Source: Scandinavium hiltneri (GTDB lineage: Bacteria > Pseudomonadota > Gammaproteobacteria > Enterobacterales > Enterobacteriaceae). From it: DNA of 64,000 nt. Positions 25,984-33,575 of the stretch are shown here, piece by piece. The stretch covers positions 248,001 to 312,000 of the forward strand of contig NZ_JALIGE010000075.1 of assembly GCF_024764835.1 (NCBI RefSeq). Direction: 5' to 3'. Position numbers and translations under genes: made by a program. Within the stretch, counting starts at the first letter, position 1; each line of letters starts with the position of its first letter. The notes under the pieces were generated by a model. That model ran no database searches and was not told where the DNA came from. It saw only the letters and a list, made by a program, of their open reading frames with translations.

Positions 25984-26757
25984 ATGCCTGACAATAAATT
26001 AAACGTTATCGACCTGCACAAGCGCTACGGCGAACATGAAGTGCTGAAAGGGGTGTCACTGAAGGCCAACGCCGGTGATGTTATCAGTATTATTGGCTCG
26101 TCTGGCTCCGGGAAAAGTACCTTCCTGCGCTGCATTAACTTCCTCGAAAAGCCAAGCGAAGGGAATATTGTGGTCAGCGGGCAGAATATCGGCCTGGTGC
26201 GTGATAAAGACGGTCAGCTGAAAGTGGCGGATAAAAACCAGCTGCGCCTGCTGCGTACGCGTTTGACTATGGTGTTCCAGCACTTCAACCTGTGGAGCCA
26301 CATGACGGTGCTGGAAAACGTTATGGAAGCACCGATTCAGGTTCTTGGCCTCAGCAAACAGGAAGCGCGCGAACGTGCGGTGAAATATCTCGCGAAAGTG
26401 GGTATCGACGAGCGCCAGCAGATCAAATATCCAGTTCACCTTTCCGGTGGTCAGCAGCAACGTGTGTCTATTGCCCGTGCGCTGGCGATGGAACCAGAAG
26501 TGCTGTTATTTGATGAACCGACTTCAGCCCTTGACCCGGAACTTGTCGGTGAAGTGCTGCGCATCATGCAGAAACTGGCGGAAGAGGGGAAAACCATGGT
26601 GGTGGTGACGCATGAAATGGGCTTTGCCCGCGATGTGTCTTCCCACGTGATTTTCCTGCATCAGGGGCTGATTGAAGAAGAAGGCCATCCGGATGATGTC
26701 TTCGGAAGCCCGAAAAGCCCACGCCTGCAGCAGTTCCTGAAAGGTTCGTTAAAATAA
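25984..26757 (+). CDS. hisP: HisP, ABC transporter ATPase
   Basis: A 257-residue ATPase that powers HisQM. The Walker A loop GSSGSGKST is at 38-46, the signature LSGGQQQR near 154-161 and the Walker B with catalytic Glu in LLFDEPTSALD. The H-loop histidine is in VVVTHEM. It is the last gene of hisJQMP; an inverted repeat follows, then genes on the opposite strand. Confidence 0.98.
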   Translation: MPDNKLNVIDLHKRYGEHEVLKGVSLKANAGDVISIIGSSGSGKSTFLRCINFLEKPSEGNIVVSGQNIGLVRDKDGQLKVADKNQLRLLRTRLTMVFQHFNLWSHMTVLENVMEAPIQVLGLSKQEARERAVKYLAKVGIDERQQIKYPVHLSGGQQQRVSIARALAMEPEVLLFDEPTSALDPELVGEVLRIMQKLAEEGKTMVVVTHEMGFARDVSSHVIFLHQGLIEEEGHPDDVFGSPKSPRLQQFLKGSLK

Positions 26758-26762
26758 GCTAT

Positions 26763-26790
26763 TTCCCCTCGTCCAACGCGGCGAGGGGAA
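26763..26790. terminator. Hairpin between convergent hisP and GNAT gene
   Basis: TTCCCCTCG and CGAGGGGAA form a perfect 9-bp stem with a 10-base loop. T runs are weak on both strands, so it may be a modest bidirectional terminator. Confidence 0.5.
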
Positions 26791-26793
26791 TAT

Positions 26794-27288
26794 TCAACGC
26801 GCCAGCCGATACACCCAATCGTCGTACAGCTCGCCGTTAATCTCGAAGGCCTTTTCCAGCACCTGCGTGCGTATAAACCCAAGCTTTTCCAGCAATCGCA
26901 CCGATCCGGCGTTATCTGCCAGCACCCAGGCGTTAATCGCCTGCAGGCCGAGTGTAGAAAAACCATGTTCGCAAATGGCCGTCAGGGCTTCCTGGGCGTA
27001 CCCTTTGCCCTGTGCCTGAGGCAACAATGCGTAACCGATATCCGCTTCCTGAGCGTTATGCGTGCTAACCTGCAGCCCGATATCACCCACGCATTCTCCT
27101 TCGCGTTCATGTATTGCGAATACATTACCTGAAAGCCGTGAACTGAACTTCAAACGCAGTTCTGCTTCTGAGAGCGGTACTCCCATAAAGCGCATTACCT
27201 GTGGGTTGATGCGCAGAGCGAGAAAACAGGGCCAGTCATTTTCAGACAACGGGGAAAGCCTCAGGCGCGAGGTAAGCAATGCCGGCAT
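26794..27288 (-). CDS. GNAT-family acetyltransferase, RimJ/RimL-like
   Basis: A 164-residue protein with the GNAT fold signature. The acetyl-CoA pyrophosphate loop QAQGKG lies at 91-96 after an IGYALLP strand, and the NAGSVRLLEKLGF motif follows near 125-137. It resembles the RimJ/RimL N-acetyltransferase type (Acetyltransf_3), which acts on protein N-termini or small amines. The substrate is unknown. It is the last gene of a minus-strand cassette, 12 bases after the HTH gene, so co-transcription is likely. I do not recall it at this place in E. coli K-12. Confidence 0.82.
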   Translation of the reverse strand: MPALLTSRLRLSPLSENDWPCFLALRINPQVMRFMGVPLSEAELRLKFSSRLSGNVFAIHEREGECVGDIGLQVSTHNAQEADIGYALLPQAQGKGYAQEALTAICEHGFSTLGLQAINAWVLADNAGSVRLLEKLGFIRTQVLEKAFEINGELYDDWVYRLAR

Positions 27289-27300
27289 GGTGTCTCCTGA

Positions 27301-27861
27301 TTATTGAGGCGTTGATGCAGCCCCTTTGTGTTCCAGCTGGTGCAGGTAGTTCATCACCGTTCCTTTTTCGAGTGAAGAACGAAGCTGCAATGCCAGATTC
27401 ATACTGTCGAGAATGTGTGCGTTGGTAATAAGCGGTGAGTCAGGCGGAATACGCCCTTCACTCGCCAGCCAGTCAACAACCGTGCGCCAGTGCCAGAGCG
27501 GGGAGTTTCCCTTTACGCGCTGTACCGGGCCAGGAAACTGACGTGAGCCTCTGGCACCATCTTTGAGCAAAGCGATGGCCTGGCGAGTGAGGCCGGTCAG
27601 TTCGGCAATATCGCTTAATCCGACCAGCGTGGAATCGACGGATTCAACTCGCGCACCAATTCCTGCTGATTCAATATCATTGACTGCACAAAGCACGGCC
27701 TGCGCCAGGCTTTGTGCATCACGATCGAATTCAAGATACACGGCTGTGCCGTAAAAGCAGACCAGGGCATCATTGCAGCCCGCGGTAAAAAGGCGGTCTT
27801 CCAGCGCGGTGGTATCTGACGTTACGCCTGACAGCGTCAGGGTAAAATTGAAAAGTGACAT
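27301..27861 (-). CDS. HTH DNA-binding protein, possible antitoxin or regulator
   Basis: A 186-residue protein I cannot name. Residues 1-75 look like a small alpha/beta domain. Residues about 80-132 form a MerR/AlpA-like helix-turn-helix (GLSDIAELTGLTRQAIALLKDG, then a wing ending GNSPLWHWRTVVDWL). The C-terminal 50 residues are helical. AAGGAG lies seven bases before the ATG. It is 35 bases downstream of the HicA-like gene on the same strand and shares its promoter, which carries a palindrome. This suggests an autoregulating partner, perhaps an antitoxin; that is inference. Confidence 0.72.
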   Translation of the reverse strand: MSLFNFTLTLSGVTSDTTALEDRLFTAGCNDALVCFYGTAVYLEFDRDAQSLAQAVLCAVNDIESAGIGARVESVDSTLVGLSDIAELTGLTRQAIALLKDGARGSRQFPGPVQRVKGNSPLWHWRTVVDWLASEGRIPPDSPLITNAHILDSMNLALQLRSSLEKGTVMNYLHQLEHKGAASTPQ

Positions 27862-27896
27862 GGTGACTCCTTGTTCCCGTTAATCCAGTAATCTCT

Positions 27897-28127
27897 TCAT
27901 GCAGGCAGTGGAGTACAGCTATCCACTTTCCTGACGATTTGCCAGGCATGATTCTGCGGGCTACCGGGCGTAGACCAGACGCTCATCATATGCTGCCGGT
28001 GCTCGGATATTCCGCATTTCAACCGACCATAACAGTGTGAGCTGTTACCAGCCGGGGCAAATATCCAGCCTTTTAACTCTGCATAACGGATTGCTGCCCG
28101 TATATGCTTGTCAGGATGTTCCTTCAT
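27897..28127 (-). CDS. HicA-like small protein, possible toxin
   Basis: A 76-residue protein. The pattern of an N-terminal helix, then GWIFAPAGNSSH with H31, then a beta-strand resembles HicA mRNA interferases, whose dsRBD-like fold carries a catalytic histidine in a G-S-H motif. Classical HicA has GSHH and a HicB partner; here the partner gene downstream codes for an unrelated HTH protein. The ribosome site before the ATG is weak. It has a good promoter just upstream. Toxicity is not shown by the sequence. It could instead be a nucleic-acid-binding accessory protein. Confidence 0.65.
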   Translation of the reverse strand: MKEHPDKHIRAAIRYAELKGWIFAPAGNSSHCYGRLKCGISEHRQHMMSVWSTPGSPQNHAWQIVRKVDSCTPLPA

Positions 28128-28144
28128 CGTTTGTTGTCCAGTGC

Positions 28145-28173
28145 AGTATGAATACAGTGTTGACCGATGTCAA
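28145..28173 (-). promoter_or_regulatory. Promoter of the HicA-like/HTH operon
   Basis: On the minus strand TTGACA (28168-28173) and CATACT (28145-28150) are separated by 17 bases. The -35 is a perfect consensus. Transcription would start about 28138, giving a very short leader before the ATG at 28127. Confidence 0.65.
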
Positions 28174-28174
28174 C
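28159..28174. promoter_or_regulatory. Palindromic operator over the -35 element
   Basis: GTTGAC-CGAT-GTCAAC is a perfect 6-4-6 inverted repeat that covers the -35 box of the minus-strand promoter. A dimer bound here would block RNA polymerase, as antitoxins often do at their own promoter. The HTH protein of the operon is the obvious candidate. Confidence 0.6.
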
Positions 28175-28291
28175 GGTTTGTTAGGGTGAAATTTAACCCG
28201 TTGTGCTCGCGCAGAGAATACGCCAGCTGCAGATCATTCATGCTGAAAGGTGGGGGAAATGGATGAGAATTTTTCAAGGATGCGAGCACGC

Positions 28292-28322
28292 TTCCAGCGT
28301 GACTGAAACCGTCACGCTGGAA
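28292..28322. repeat. Perfect hairpin downstream of yfcH
   Basis: TTCCAGCGTGAC and GTCACGCTGGAA form a perfect 12-bp stem with a 7-base loop in the gap between yfcH and the HicA-like gene. Neither strand has a T run, so it is not a standard terminator. It may protect the yfcH message 3' end or be a repeat family member. Confidence 0.6.
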
Positions 28323-28357
28323 CGTACAAATGAAGATGATAAATGCGGGAAAGGGGA

Positions 28358-29251
28358 TTAAGGCAAGACGTCGCCCAACGCTTCCTCAAGATCGTACCAA
28401 CGGAAGCCGAAACCAGACTCTTCAAGACGCTTAGGCAGCGCGCGTTGTCCACCTAAGACCAGCACAGAAGATTCCCCCATGAGCAACCTGACGGCGGCTG
28501 CAGGGGCTCTCAGCACTGCGGGGCGATGCAGCGCATGGCCAAGCGCATGCGCGAATTGTTCGTTGCGAACAGGATAAGGTGAAACCATGTTGAACGGGCC
28601 GCGCAGGTCATTATCCAGCAGCCAAATAATGCCGTTAACCATATCGTCGATATGGATCCACGCGAGGTATTGACGACCCGTGCCGATAGGGCCGCCAAGG
28701 CCGAGTTTGAAAGGCGGGACCATTTTGCCGAGAATCCCACCTTTAGGCGCCAGCACGACACCGGTACGCAACAAACAAACGCGGGTGTTCTCGCTTTGCG
28801 CATCGCAGGCAATTTGCTCCCAGCGGGCGCAGAGTTTATGGGTGAATTCGTTATGCGGAGGTTCTTCTTCTGTCACCACCACTTCACCGAGGTCGCCGTA
28901 ATATCCCGCGGCAGAACCGGAAATCAGCACTCTCGGTGGCTGAGCGCTTGCGGCAAACAGCTCAACCAGCTTTTGGGTGATGTGCCAGCGGCTGGTGCAC
29001 AACCGCTGTTTTTGATCTTCGGTCCAGCGTTTGTCGGCGATGGGTTCGCCTGCAAGATTGATTACCGCGTCGATACCCTCAAGCGTGCTGTGTTCGTTGA
29101 GTCCTTTCCAGAGTTCAACGCGGGCATCCAGCTGCTGGCGTGCTTTCTCTGGGCTACGCGTCACCACAATGACGCTGTGACCGAGCTCCAGCAAGCGTGG
29201 GATCAAATGACGGCCAATCAGGCCAGTACCGCCGGTAATCAGGATCTTCAT
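28358..29251 (-). CDS. yfcH: YfcH, NAD(P)-binding epimerase-like protein (SDR39U1 type)
   Basis: A 297-residue extended short-chain dehydrogenase/epimerase family protein, the E. coli length. The nucleotide site ITGGTGLIGRHL is at 4-15, and GSAAGYYGDLGE carries the catalytic-type Tyr. A DUF1731 C-terminal domain follows (RAPAAAVRLLMGE to the end). The physiological substrate is not known. It is downstream of folX on the same strand with an 18-base gap, so it is probably in a folX-yfcH unit. Confidence 0.93.
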   Translation of the reverse strand: MKILITGGTGLIGRHLIPRLLELGHSVIVVTRSPEKARQQLDARVELWKGLNEHSTLEGIDAVINLAGEPIADKRWTEDQKQRLCTSRWHITQKLVELFAASAQPPRVLISGSAAGYYGDLGEVVVTEEEPPHNEFTHKLCARWEQIACDAQSENTRVCLLRTGVVLAPKGGILGKMVPPFKLGLGGPIGTGRQYLAWIHIDDMVNGIIWLLDNDLRGPFNMVSPYPVRNEQFAHALGHALHRPAVLRAPAAAVRLLMGESSVLVLGGQRALPKRLEESGFGFRWYDLEEALGDVLP

Positions 29252-29269
29252 GCCACCTCCGGATTGCGC

Positions 29270-29632
29270 TTAGCCTCGCCAGCTCATGGTCATGGAGACA
29301 GAATCGGCATAGCGCAGCGCGTGAAGTTTGTCGATTTCCACTTCAGCATAAGTGACCCAGTGATGTTCGCATGCGATATTAAGCACATCCTGAGTTAATT
29401 TTTCCAGCAAAGAGAAGCGGTTATTCTCTACATGCTGAATAATGCACTTAGTGATGGTGCGGTAATTCAGCGCATCGTTGATGTCTTCGCTATTGCGTGC
29501 GTTTTCAGCAGCATAGTGGATAGCCACATTGATGACGATATCCTGACGATTAGCTATCTCTTCTTCTTTGATACCGATATAGGTACGCAGGCGCAGGTTC
29601 TTGATACGAATAATGGCGTCTGGCTGGGACAT
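29270..29632 (-). CDS. folX: FolX, dihydroneopterin triphosphate 2'-epimerase
   Basis: A 120-residue member of the FolB/FolX T-fold family, the E. coli length. It interconverts dihydroneopterin and dihydromonapterin triphosphates, on the way to the tetrahydromonapterin cofactor. Conserved IKNLRLRTYIGI, GIKEEE and the C-terminal HALRYADSVS are visible. The ATG at 29632 follows GGAGG and fits the family start. The frame runs 11 codons further upstream to 29665 but with no support. Confidence 0.95.
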   Translation of the reverse strand: MSQPDAIIRIKNLRLRTYIGIKEEEIANRQDIVINVAIHYAAENARNSEDINDALNYRTITKCIIQHVENNRFSLLEKLTQDVLNIACEHHWVTYAEVEIDKLHALRYADSVSMTMSWRG

Positions 29633-29682
29633 TGCAGGTTTCCTCCTTGTTATTATCCCAACCATAATACAACAAAGCGCCG

Positions 29683-30312
29683 TTAATTTGCCTGGGCCTT
29701 CTGCATCGCGCGCTCTGTAGCTGGGCGCTGGCGTATCCGTTCAAACCAGTTGTTCACCGCCGGGAAGTTTTGCAAGTCGATGCGCTGTCGCAGATGCGCG
29801 TTAACCCACGGCCAGCAGGCGATATCGGCAATGCTGTAATGCTCGCCGCCGAGCCAGGGTGAGGTGCTCAGCCGCTTGTTTAACACGTTATAGAGTCGCA
29901 GGGTTTCAACCTGATAACGCTCAATGGCGTAAGGCACCGGCTGGGGCGCGAAGTGGTTGAAATGATGATTCTGCCCAAGCATTGGCCCCAGACCGCCGAC
30001 CTGCCAGAACAGCCACTGCAGCGTGACATGACGCTCTCGCAGTTCACCGCTGAGCAGTTTTCCTGATTTTTCGGCCAGGTACAGCAAAATTTCACCGGAT
30101 TCAAACAGGCTGAAAGGGGCTCCACCGTCGGCAGGAACGTGGTCGACAATGGCCGGGATCTTATTATTGGGCGACACTGTCAGAAATTCCGTACGAAACT
30201 GATCGCCCTTGCTGATATCCACGCGGATCTGCCGGTAAGCGAGCTGTGCTTCTTCCAGAAACAGCGTGATTTTATGGCCGTTAGGGGTAGGGGCGTAATA
30301 GAGGTCAATCAT
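29683..30312 (-). CDS. yfcG: YfcG, disulfide-bond oxidoreductase of the GST family
   Basis: A 209-residue nu-class glutathione transferase homologue (E. coli YfcG 215). The N-terminal thioredoxin-like domain starts MIDLYYAPTPNGHK, and the conserved SPNNKIPAI and ESGEILLYLAE make the glutathione site. Like YfcG it has no catalytic cysteine in the active-site loop; it uses bound glutathione to reduce disulfides. It is divergent from yfcF, the other GST homologue. Confidence 0.94.
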   Translation of the reverse strand: MIDLYYAPTPNGHKITLFLEEAQLAYRQIRVDISKGDQFRTEFLTVSPNNKIPAIVDHVPADGGAPFSLFESGEILLYLAEKSGKLLSGELRERHVTLQWLFWQVGGLGPMLGQNHHFNHFAPQPVPYAIERYQVETLRLYNVLNKRLSTSPWLGGEHYSIADIACWPWVNAHLRQRIDLQNFPAVNNWFERIRQRPATERAMQKAQAN

Positions 30313-30450
30313 TTTAACTCCTGGACCTGGGGTATTTTCATGACTTTTCGAGTATAGGTGGTTAAGTCAATTGTGTGAGTTTTCATCAAGTGACAGCCTG
30401 TCAAAGACGCGATATGTTGGCGTTTTCACCCGCAAACCGTTGAGGAAGCT

Positions 30451-31095
30451 ATGACTCGTCCCGTAATTACGCTGTGGTCCGATAACCATTTTTACTCGCC
30501 GTATGTGATGTCCGTTTATGTCGCTTTGCAGGAAAAAGGGCTGGCGTTCAGCCTGAAGACCGTCGATTTGGCAAAGGGTGAACATCTGCAATCTGGCTGG
30601 AAGGGCTATGGCTTAACCCGCCGGGTGCCGCTGCTGGAGGTGGATACCTTTGAACTGACCGAATCTTCGGCCATCACCGAATACCTTGATGAGCGTTTCG
30701 CCCCGCCGCAGTGGGAGCGTCTTTATCCACATGATATCGAAAAGCGCGCCCGTGCCCGGCAGATTCAGGCCTGGATACGCAGCGATTTAATGCCCATCCG
30801 GGAAGAACGTTCCACGGACGTTGTCTTTGGCGGGGTGAAGAAACCGGCTCTCAGTAATGCAGGCGAAAAAGCCGCAGCGAAACTGTACGACACCGCAAGC
30901 GCGCTGCTGTCCCACGGCAAGCCAAATCTGTTTGGCGAATGGTCTGTGGCGGATACCGACCTGGCGCTGATGATTAATCGTCTGGTGCTGAACGGGGATG
31001 ATGTCCCGGAACAGCTGGCCGATTATGCTTCCTTCCAGTGGCAGCGAGCGTCCGTTCAGCGTTTCCTTGCGCTCTCGGCGAAACACACTGGCTGA
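30451..31095 (+). CDS. yfcF: YfcF, glutathione S-transferase homologue
   Basis: A 214-residue GST-family protein (E. coli 214). The N-terminal domain shows the RRVPLLEVDTFELTESSAI cis-proline and glutathione-binding segment. In E. coli YfcF has glutathione transferase and peroxidase activity and helps against oxidative stress. It is divergent from yfcG with 138 bases between the starts; yfcE follows downstream. Confidence 0.94.
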   Translation: MTRPVITLWSDNHFYSPYVMSVYVALQEKGLAFSLKTVDLAKGEHLQSGWKGYGLTRRVPLLEVDTFELTESSAITEYLDERFAPPQWERLYPHDIEKRARARQIQAWIRSDLMPIREERSTDVVFGGVKKPALSNAGEKAAAKLYDTASALLSHGKPNLFGEWSVADTDLALMINRLVLNGDDVPEQLADYASFQWQRASVQRFLALSAKHTG

Positions 31096-31148
31096 ACCGG
31101 CCGCAATAATCCGTTATGATGGTGCGGTTTTTTGTGGAGGAATGATTG

Positions 31149-31700
31149 ATGAAGCTGATGTTTGCATCAGATATTCACGGGTCTTTACCCGCCGCTGAAC
31201 GCGTGCTGTCTCTGTTTATACAGAGTGATGCCAGATATCTGGTCATTTTGGGCGATGTGTTAAATCATGGCCCGCGTAACGCGTTACCTGAAGGTTATGC
31301 GCCTGCCGATGTTGCTGAATGCTTAAACACGCAGGCAGAACGGATTATTGCCGTGCGCGGGAACTGCGACAGTGAAGTGGACCAGATGCTGCTGCATTTT
31401 CCCATCACTGCGCCATGGCAACAGGTGTTGACCCCTGAACAGCGTCTGTTTTTGACTCACGGACATTTGTTTGGTCCGGACAATATGCCGTCCCTCGCGG
31501 CTGGCGATGTGCTGGTTTATGGTCATACTCATATTCCGGTTGCTGAACGTCGAGGTGACATCTTCCATTTCAACCCGGGTTCCATCAGCATTCCGAAAGG
31601 CGGCTTTAGCGCCAGCTACGGTATGATGGAGGGCAATAAATTTCGGGTTTTAGCACTCAATGATCAACGGGTTATTGCAGAGGTGGCAATTAATCCGTAA
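31149..31700 (+). CDS. yfcE: YfcE, metal-dependent phosphodiesterase
   Basis: A calcineurin-like phosphoesterase of 183 residues. The metal ligands are in DIHG near the start, GDVLNHG, GNCDSE, HGH and GHTH. E. coli YfcE hydrolyses artificial phosphodiesters with manganese; the natural substrate is unknown. I start at the ATG at 31149, eight bases after GGAGG. A TTG at 31146 directly before it would give the 184 residues annotated in E. coli; the sequence cannot separate the two. Confidence 0.94.
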   Translation: MKLMFASDIHGSLPAAERVLSLFIQSDARYLVILGDVLNHGPRNALPEGYAPADVAECLNTQAERIIAVRGNCDSEVDQMLLHFPITAPWQQVLTPEQRLFLTHGHLFGPDNMPSLAAGDVLVYGHTHIPVAERRGDIFHFNPGSISIPKGGFSASYGMMEGNKFRVLALNDQRVIAEVAINP

Positions 31701-31755
31701 TTTACCCGACAACCGTAAACGCGCCGCGAGAGCGTAATAAAGAGAAGGTTTTCCG

Positions 31756-32334
31756 ATGGTGGAGCAGAATTTGGCAAGCACAGAATGGGTGGATATCGTC
31801 AACGAAGACAACGAGGTCATCGCACAGTCCAGCCGTGAACAAATGCGTGCGCAGTGTCTGCGTCATCGCGCGACTTATATTGTGGTTCATGACGGCATGG
31901 GAAAAATTCTCGTACAGCGCCGGACCGACACCAAAGATTTTATGCCGGGCATGCTGGATGCCACTGCGGGCGGCGTGGTGCAGTCTGACGAGCAGCTGCT
32001 CGACTCAGCACGTCGCGAAGCTGAAGAAGAGCTTGGAATTGCAGGCGTGCCGTTTGCAGATCACGGACAATTCTACTTCGAAGACAAACACTGCCGCGTG
32101 TGGGGTAGCCTTTTCAGCTGTGTATCTCACGGCCCGTTTGCGTTGCAGGAAGAAGAGGTGAGCGAAGTCTGCTGGCTAACGCCGGAAGAGATAACCGCCC
32201 GTTGCGATGAATTCACCAACGACTCACTGAAGGCGCTGGCGCTGTGGATGACCCGCAATGCCAAGAACGAAGCCGCGAAAGACACATCAAAAGATGTATC
32301 AAAAGACGCATCGAAAGAAGAAGAGACCGAGTAA
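31756..32334 (+). CDS. yfcD: YfcD, Nudix hydrolase
   Basis: A 192-residue Nudix protein. The Nudix box runs from GGVVQSDEQLLDSARREAEE into ELGI, with all key Glu residues. It resembles isopentenyl-diphosphate isomerase-type Nudix enzymes, but the substrate is unknown. It is longer than E. coli YfcD (180). The extra length is a charged C-terminal tail with three copies of a TSKD/VSKD/ASKE unit, coded by a 12-base tandem repeat at 32281-32316. Its stop is only four bases from the end of the convergent LacI-type gene. Confidence 0.93.
   Translation: MVEQNLASTEWVDIVNEDNEVIAQSSREQMRAQCLRHRATYIVVHDGMGKILVQRRTDTKDFMPGMLDATAGGVVQSDEQLLDSARREAEEELGIAGVPFADHGQFYFEDKHCRVWGSLFSCVSHGPFALQEEEVSEVCWLTPEEITARCDEFTNDSLKALALWMTRNAKNEAAKDTSKDVSKDASKEEETE
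32281..32316 (+). repeat. Three 12-base tandem repeats within yfcD
   Basis: Units gacacatcaaaa, gatgtatcaaaa and gacgcatcgaaa code for D-T-S-K, D-V-S-K and D-A-S-K in the C-terminal tail. In-frame units of this kind can gain or lose copies without frameshift. Confidence 0.8.
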
Positions 32335-32338
32335 CGTT

Positions 32339-33358
32339 TTAGCAGCTGTCCCGTAAACAGAGTTTTGCGGAGATGGCGGGGTTATCATCCCACTCTTCAT
32401 CATTGAGACGCGCCAGCAGGGCGCGTCCTGCCTCAATTCCTATTTGCTTGTGTGGCACCGAAATCGTAGTCAGCGGCGGTTGACAGACGCGGCTCACGTC
32501 GCTGTCGCCGAAGCCCACAATCGCCAGATCGTCTGGCACTTTGATACGCCGACGCTGGCACTCATACAGCGCGCCACAGGCCATTTCATCCGACACACAC
32601 ACCAACGCATCCAGCTCAGGCCACGCCAGTAAAAATTCAGGCAATTGCGCCGCACCCGTTGTAAACGTAGGCGGTTCGGCGGCATTTATGACGCGATTGG
32701 GTGACATATGATGGCGCAGCATCGCTTTGTACCAACCCTGTAAATGCTGCTGAAAAATCCACTGTTCCTGATTGGCGCACAACAGGCCGATATTCTGATA
32801 GCCGCGCTCAATCAACGTTTGCGTCAGTTCAAACATGGCCGCGACGTTATCGATTCCGATATTCATGTCCAGCGGGTCGGTACGTTTGGCGCCAATTTCC
32901 ATCACCGGAATACCACTGTTTTCCAGCCACTGGCGAGTAGTATCGCTGTGCTCGACGCTAAGCAGAATGGCAGCGGCAATGTTAGACGCCAGCAGCGTTT
33001 CGAGCAGTTTCTCTTCCTGGTCGATATGATGACGCGATTCCGCGAGCATGATTTGGTAGCCCGCAGGCTGCAAGATTTGCTGCAGTCCGGCGAACATTTC
33101 TGAGCAACCGACCTGTGCCAGGCTCGGAACGACCATGCCAATCGTCCAGGATGACGCGGATGCCAGCGCGCTTGCCGCCATGTTGGGCATATATCCCAGC
33201 GCCTGAACCGCCGCTTCAATCTTTTCCCGGAGTTTATCGGAGACCTGTTCCGGCGTACGCAGCGCACGGGAAACGGTCATCGTTCCCACGCCCGCCAGCT
33301 TTGCCACATCTGCCAGCGTGACTTTGCCAGTACTGCGACGTTTTCGGGTCAGAGACAT
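32339..33358 (-). CDS. LacI-family regulator of the PTS/transketolase operon
   Basis: A 339-residue repressor. The N-terminal helix-turn-helix VTLADVAKLAGVGTMTVSRALR is at about 13-34, with the hinge helix ASALASASSW near 60, then a periplasmic-binding-like sensor domain. It resembles GntR/IdnR-type members. The start is the ATG at 33358; the open frame continues upstream but without family similarity. It is divergent from the PTS operon, with two near-identical palindromes and a CRP site between them, so it most likely represses the operon until its sugar is present. Confidence 0.88.
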   Translation of the reverse strand: MSLTRKRRSTGKVTLADVAKLAGVGTMTVSRALRTPEQVSDKLREKIEAAVQALGYMPNMAASALASASSWTIGMVVPSLAQVGCSEMFAGLQQILQPAGYQIMLAESRHHIDQEEKLLETLLASNIAAAILLSVEHSDTTRQWLENSGIPVMEIGAKRTDPLDMNIGIDNVAAMFELTQTLIERGYQNIGLLCANQEQWIFQQHLQGWYKAMLRHHMSPNRVINAAEPPTFTTGAAQLPEFLLAWPELDALVCVSDEMACGALYECQRRRIKVPDDLAIVGFGDSDVSRVCQPPLTTISVPHKQIGIEAGRALLARLNDEEWDDNPAISAKLCLRDSC

Positions 33359-33452
33359 GCTTCTTCCTGATTGAAATCTCGTTTTGAAAGTGCATGCAGT
33401 ATACGCCGGAAATCCCTCTTTTTGCTGAGTTATTACACGATGTTCACATTTT

Positions 33453-33464
33453 GATAGCGCTATC
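33453..33464. promoter_or_regulatory. LacI-family operator 1
   Basis: GATAGCGCTATC, a perfect 12-base palindrome with the central CG typical of LacI/GntR-type operators, flanked by T and A that extend it to 14. Confidence 0.75.
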
Positions 33465-33487
33465 ACAATTTCAGTATCTGATAATTT

Positions 33488-33499
33488 GGTAGCGCTATC
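33488..33499. promoter_or_regulatory. LacI-family operator 2
   Basis: GGTAGCGCTATC repeats operator 1 with one change. The centres are 35 bases apart, suggesting cooperative binding of two dimers or one control site for each divergent promoter. Confidence 0.75.
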
Positions 33500-33501
33500 T
33501 T

Positions 33502-33517
33502 TGTGACGGTTATCACG
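33502..33517 (+). promoter_or_regulatory. CRP site of the PTS operon
   Basis: TGTGA-CGGTTA-TCACG differs from the CRP consensus TGTGA-N6-TCACA only at the last base. Its centre is about 40 bases before the start expected from a CATAAA -10 box at 33537-33542, the usual class II position. Confidence 0.78.
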
Positions 33518-33575
33518 GTCAGCATTCCGGACCTTGCATAAAGTTTGTCCACTTACCGAATGCTGGAGAACACGA

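Noticed and set aside
33534..33575. Earlier ATG for the PTS IIA gene
   Set aside because: It lies within the predicted -10 and start region of the operon and lacks a ribosome site; the ATG at 33576 follows GGAG.
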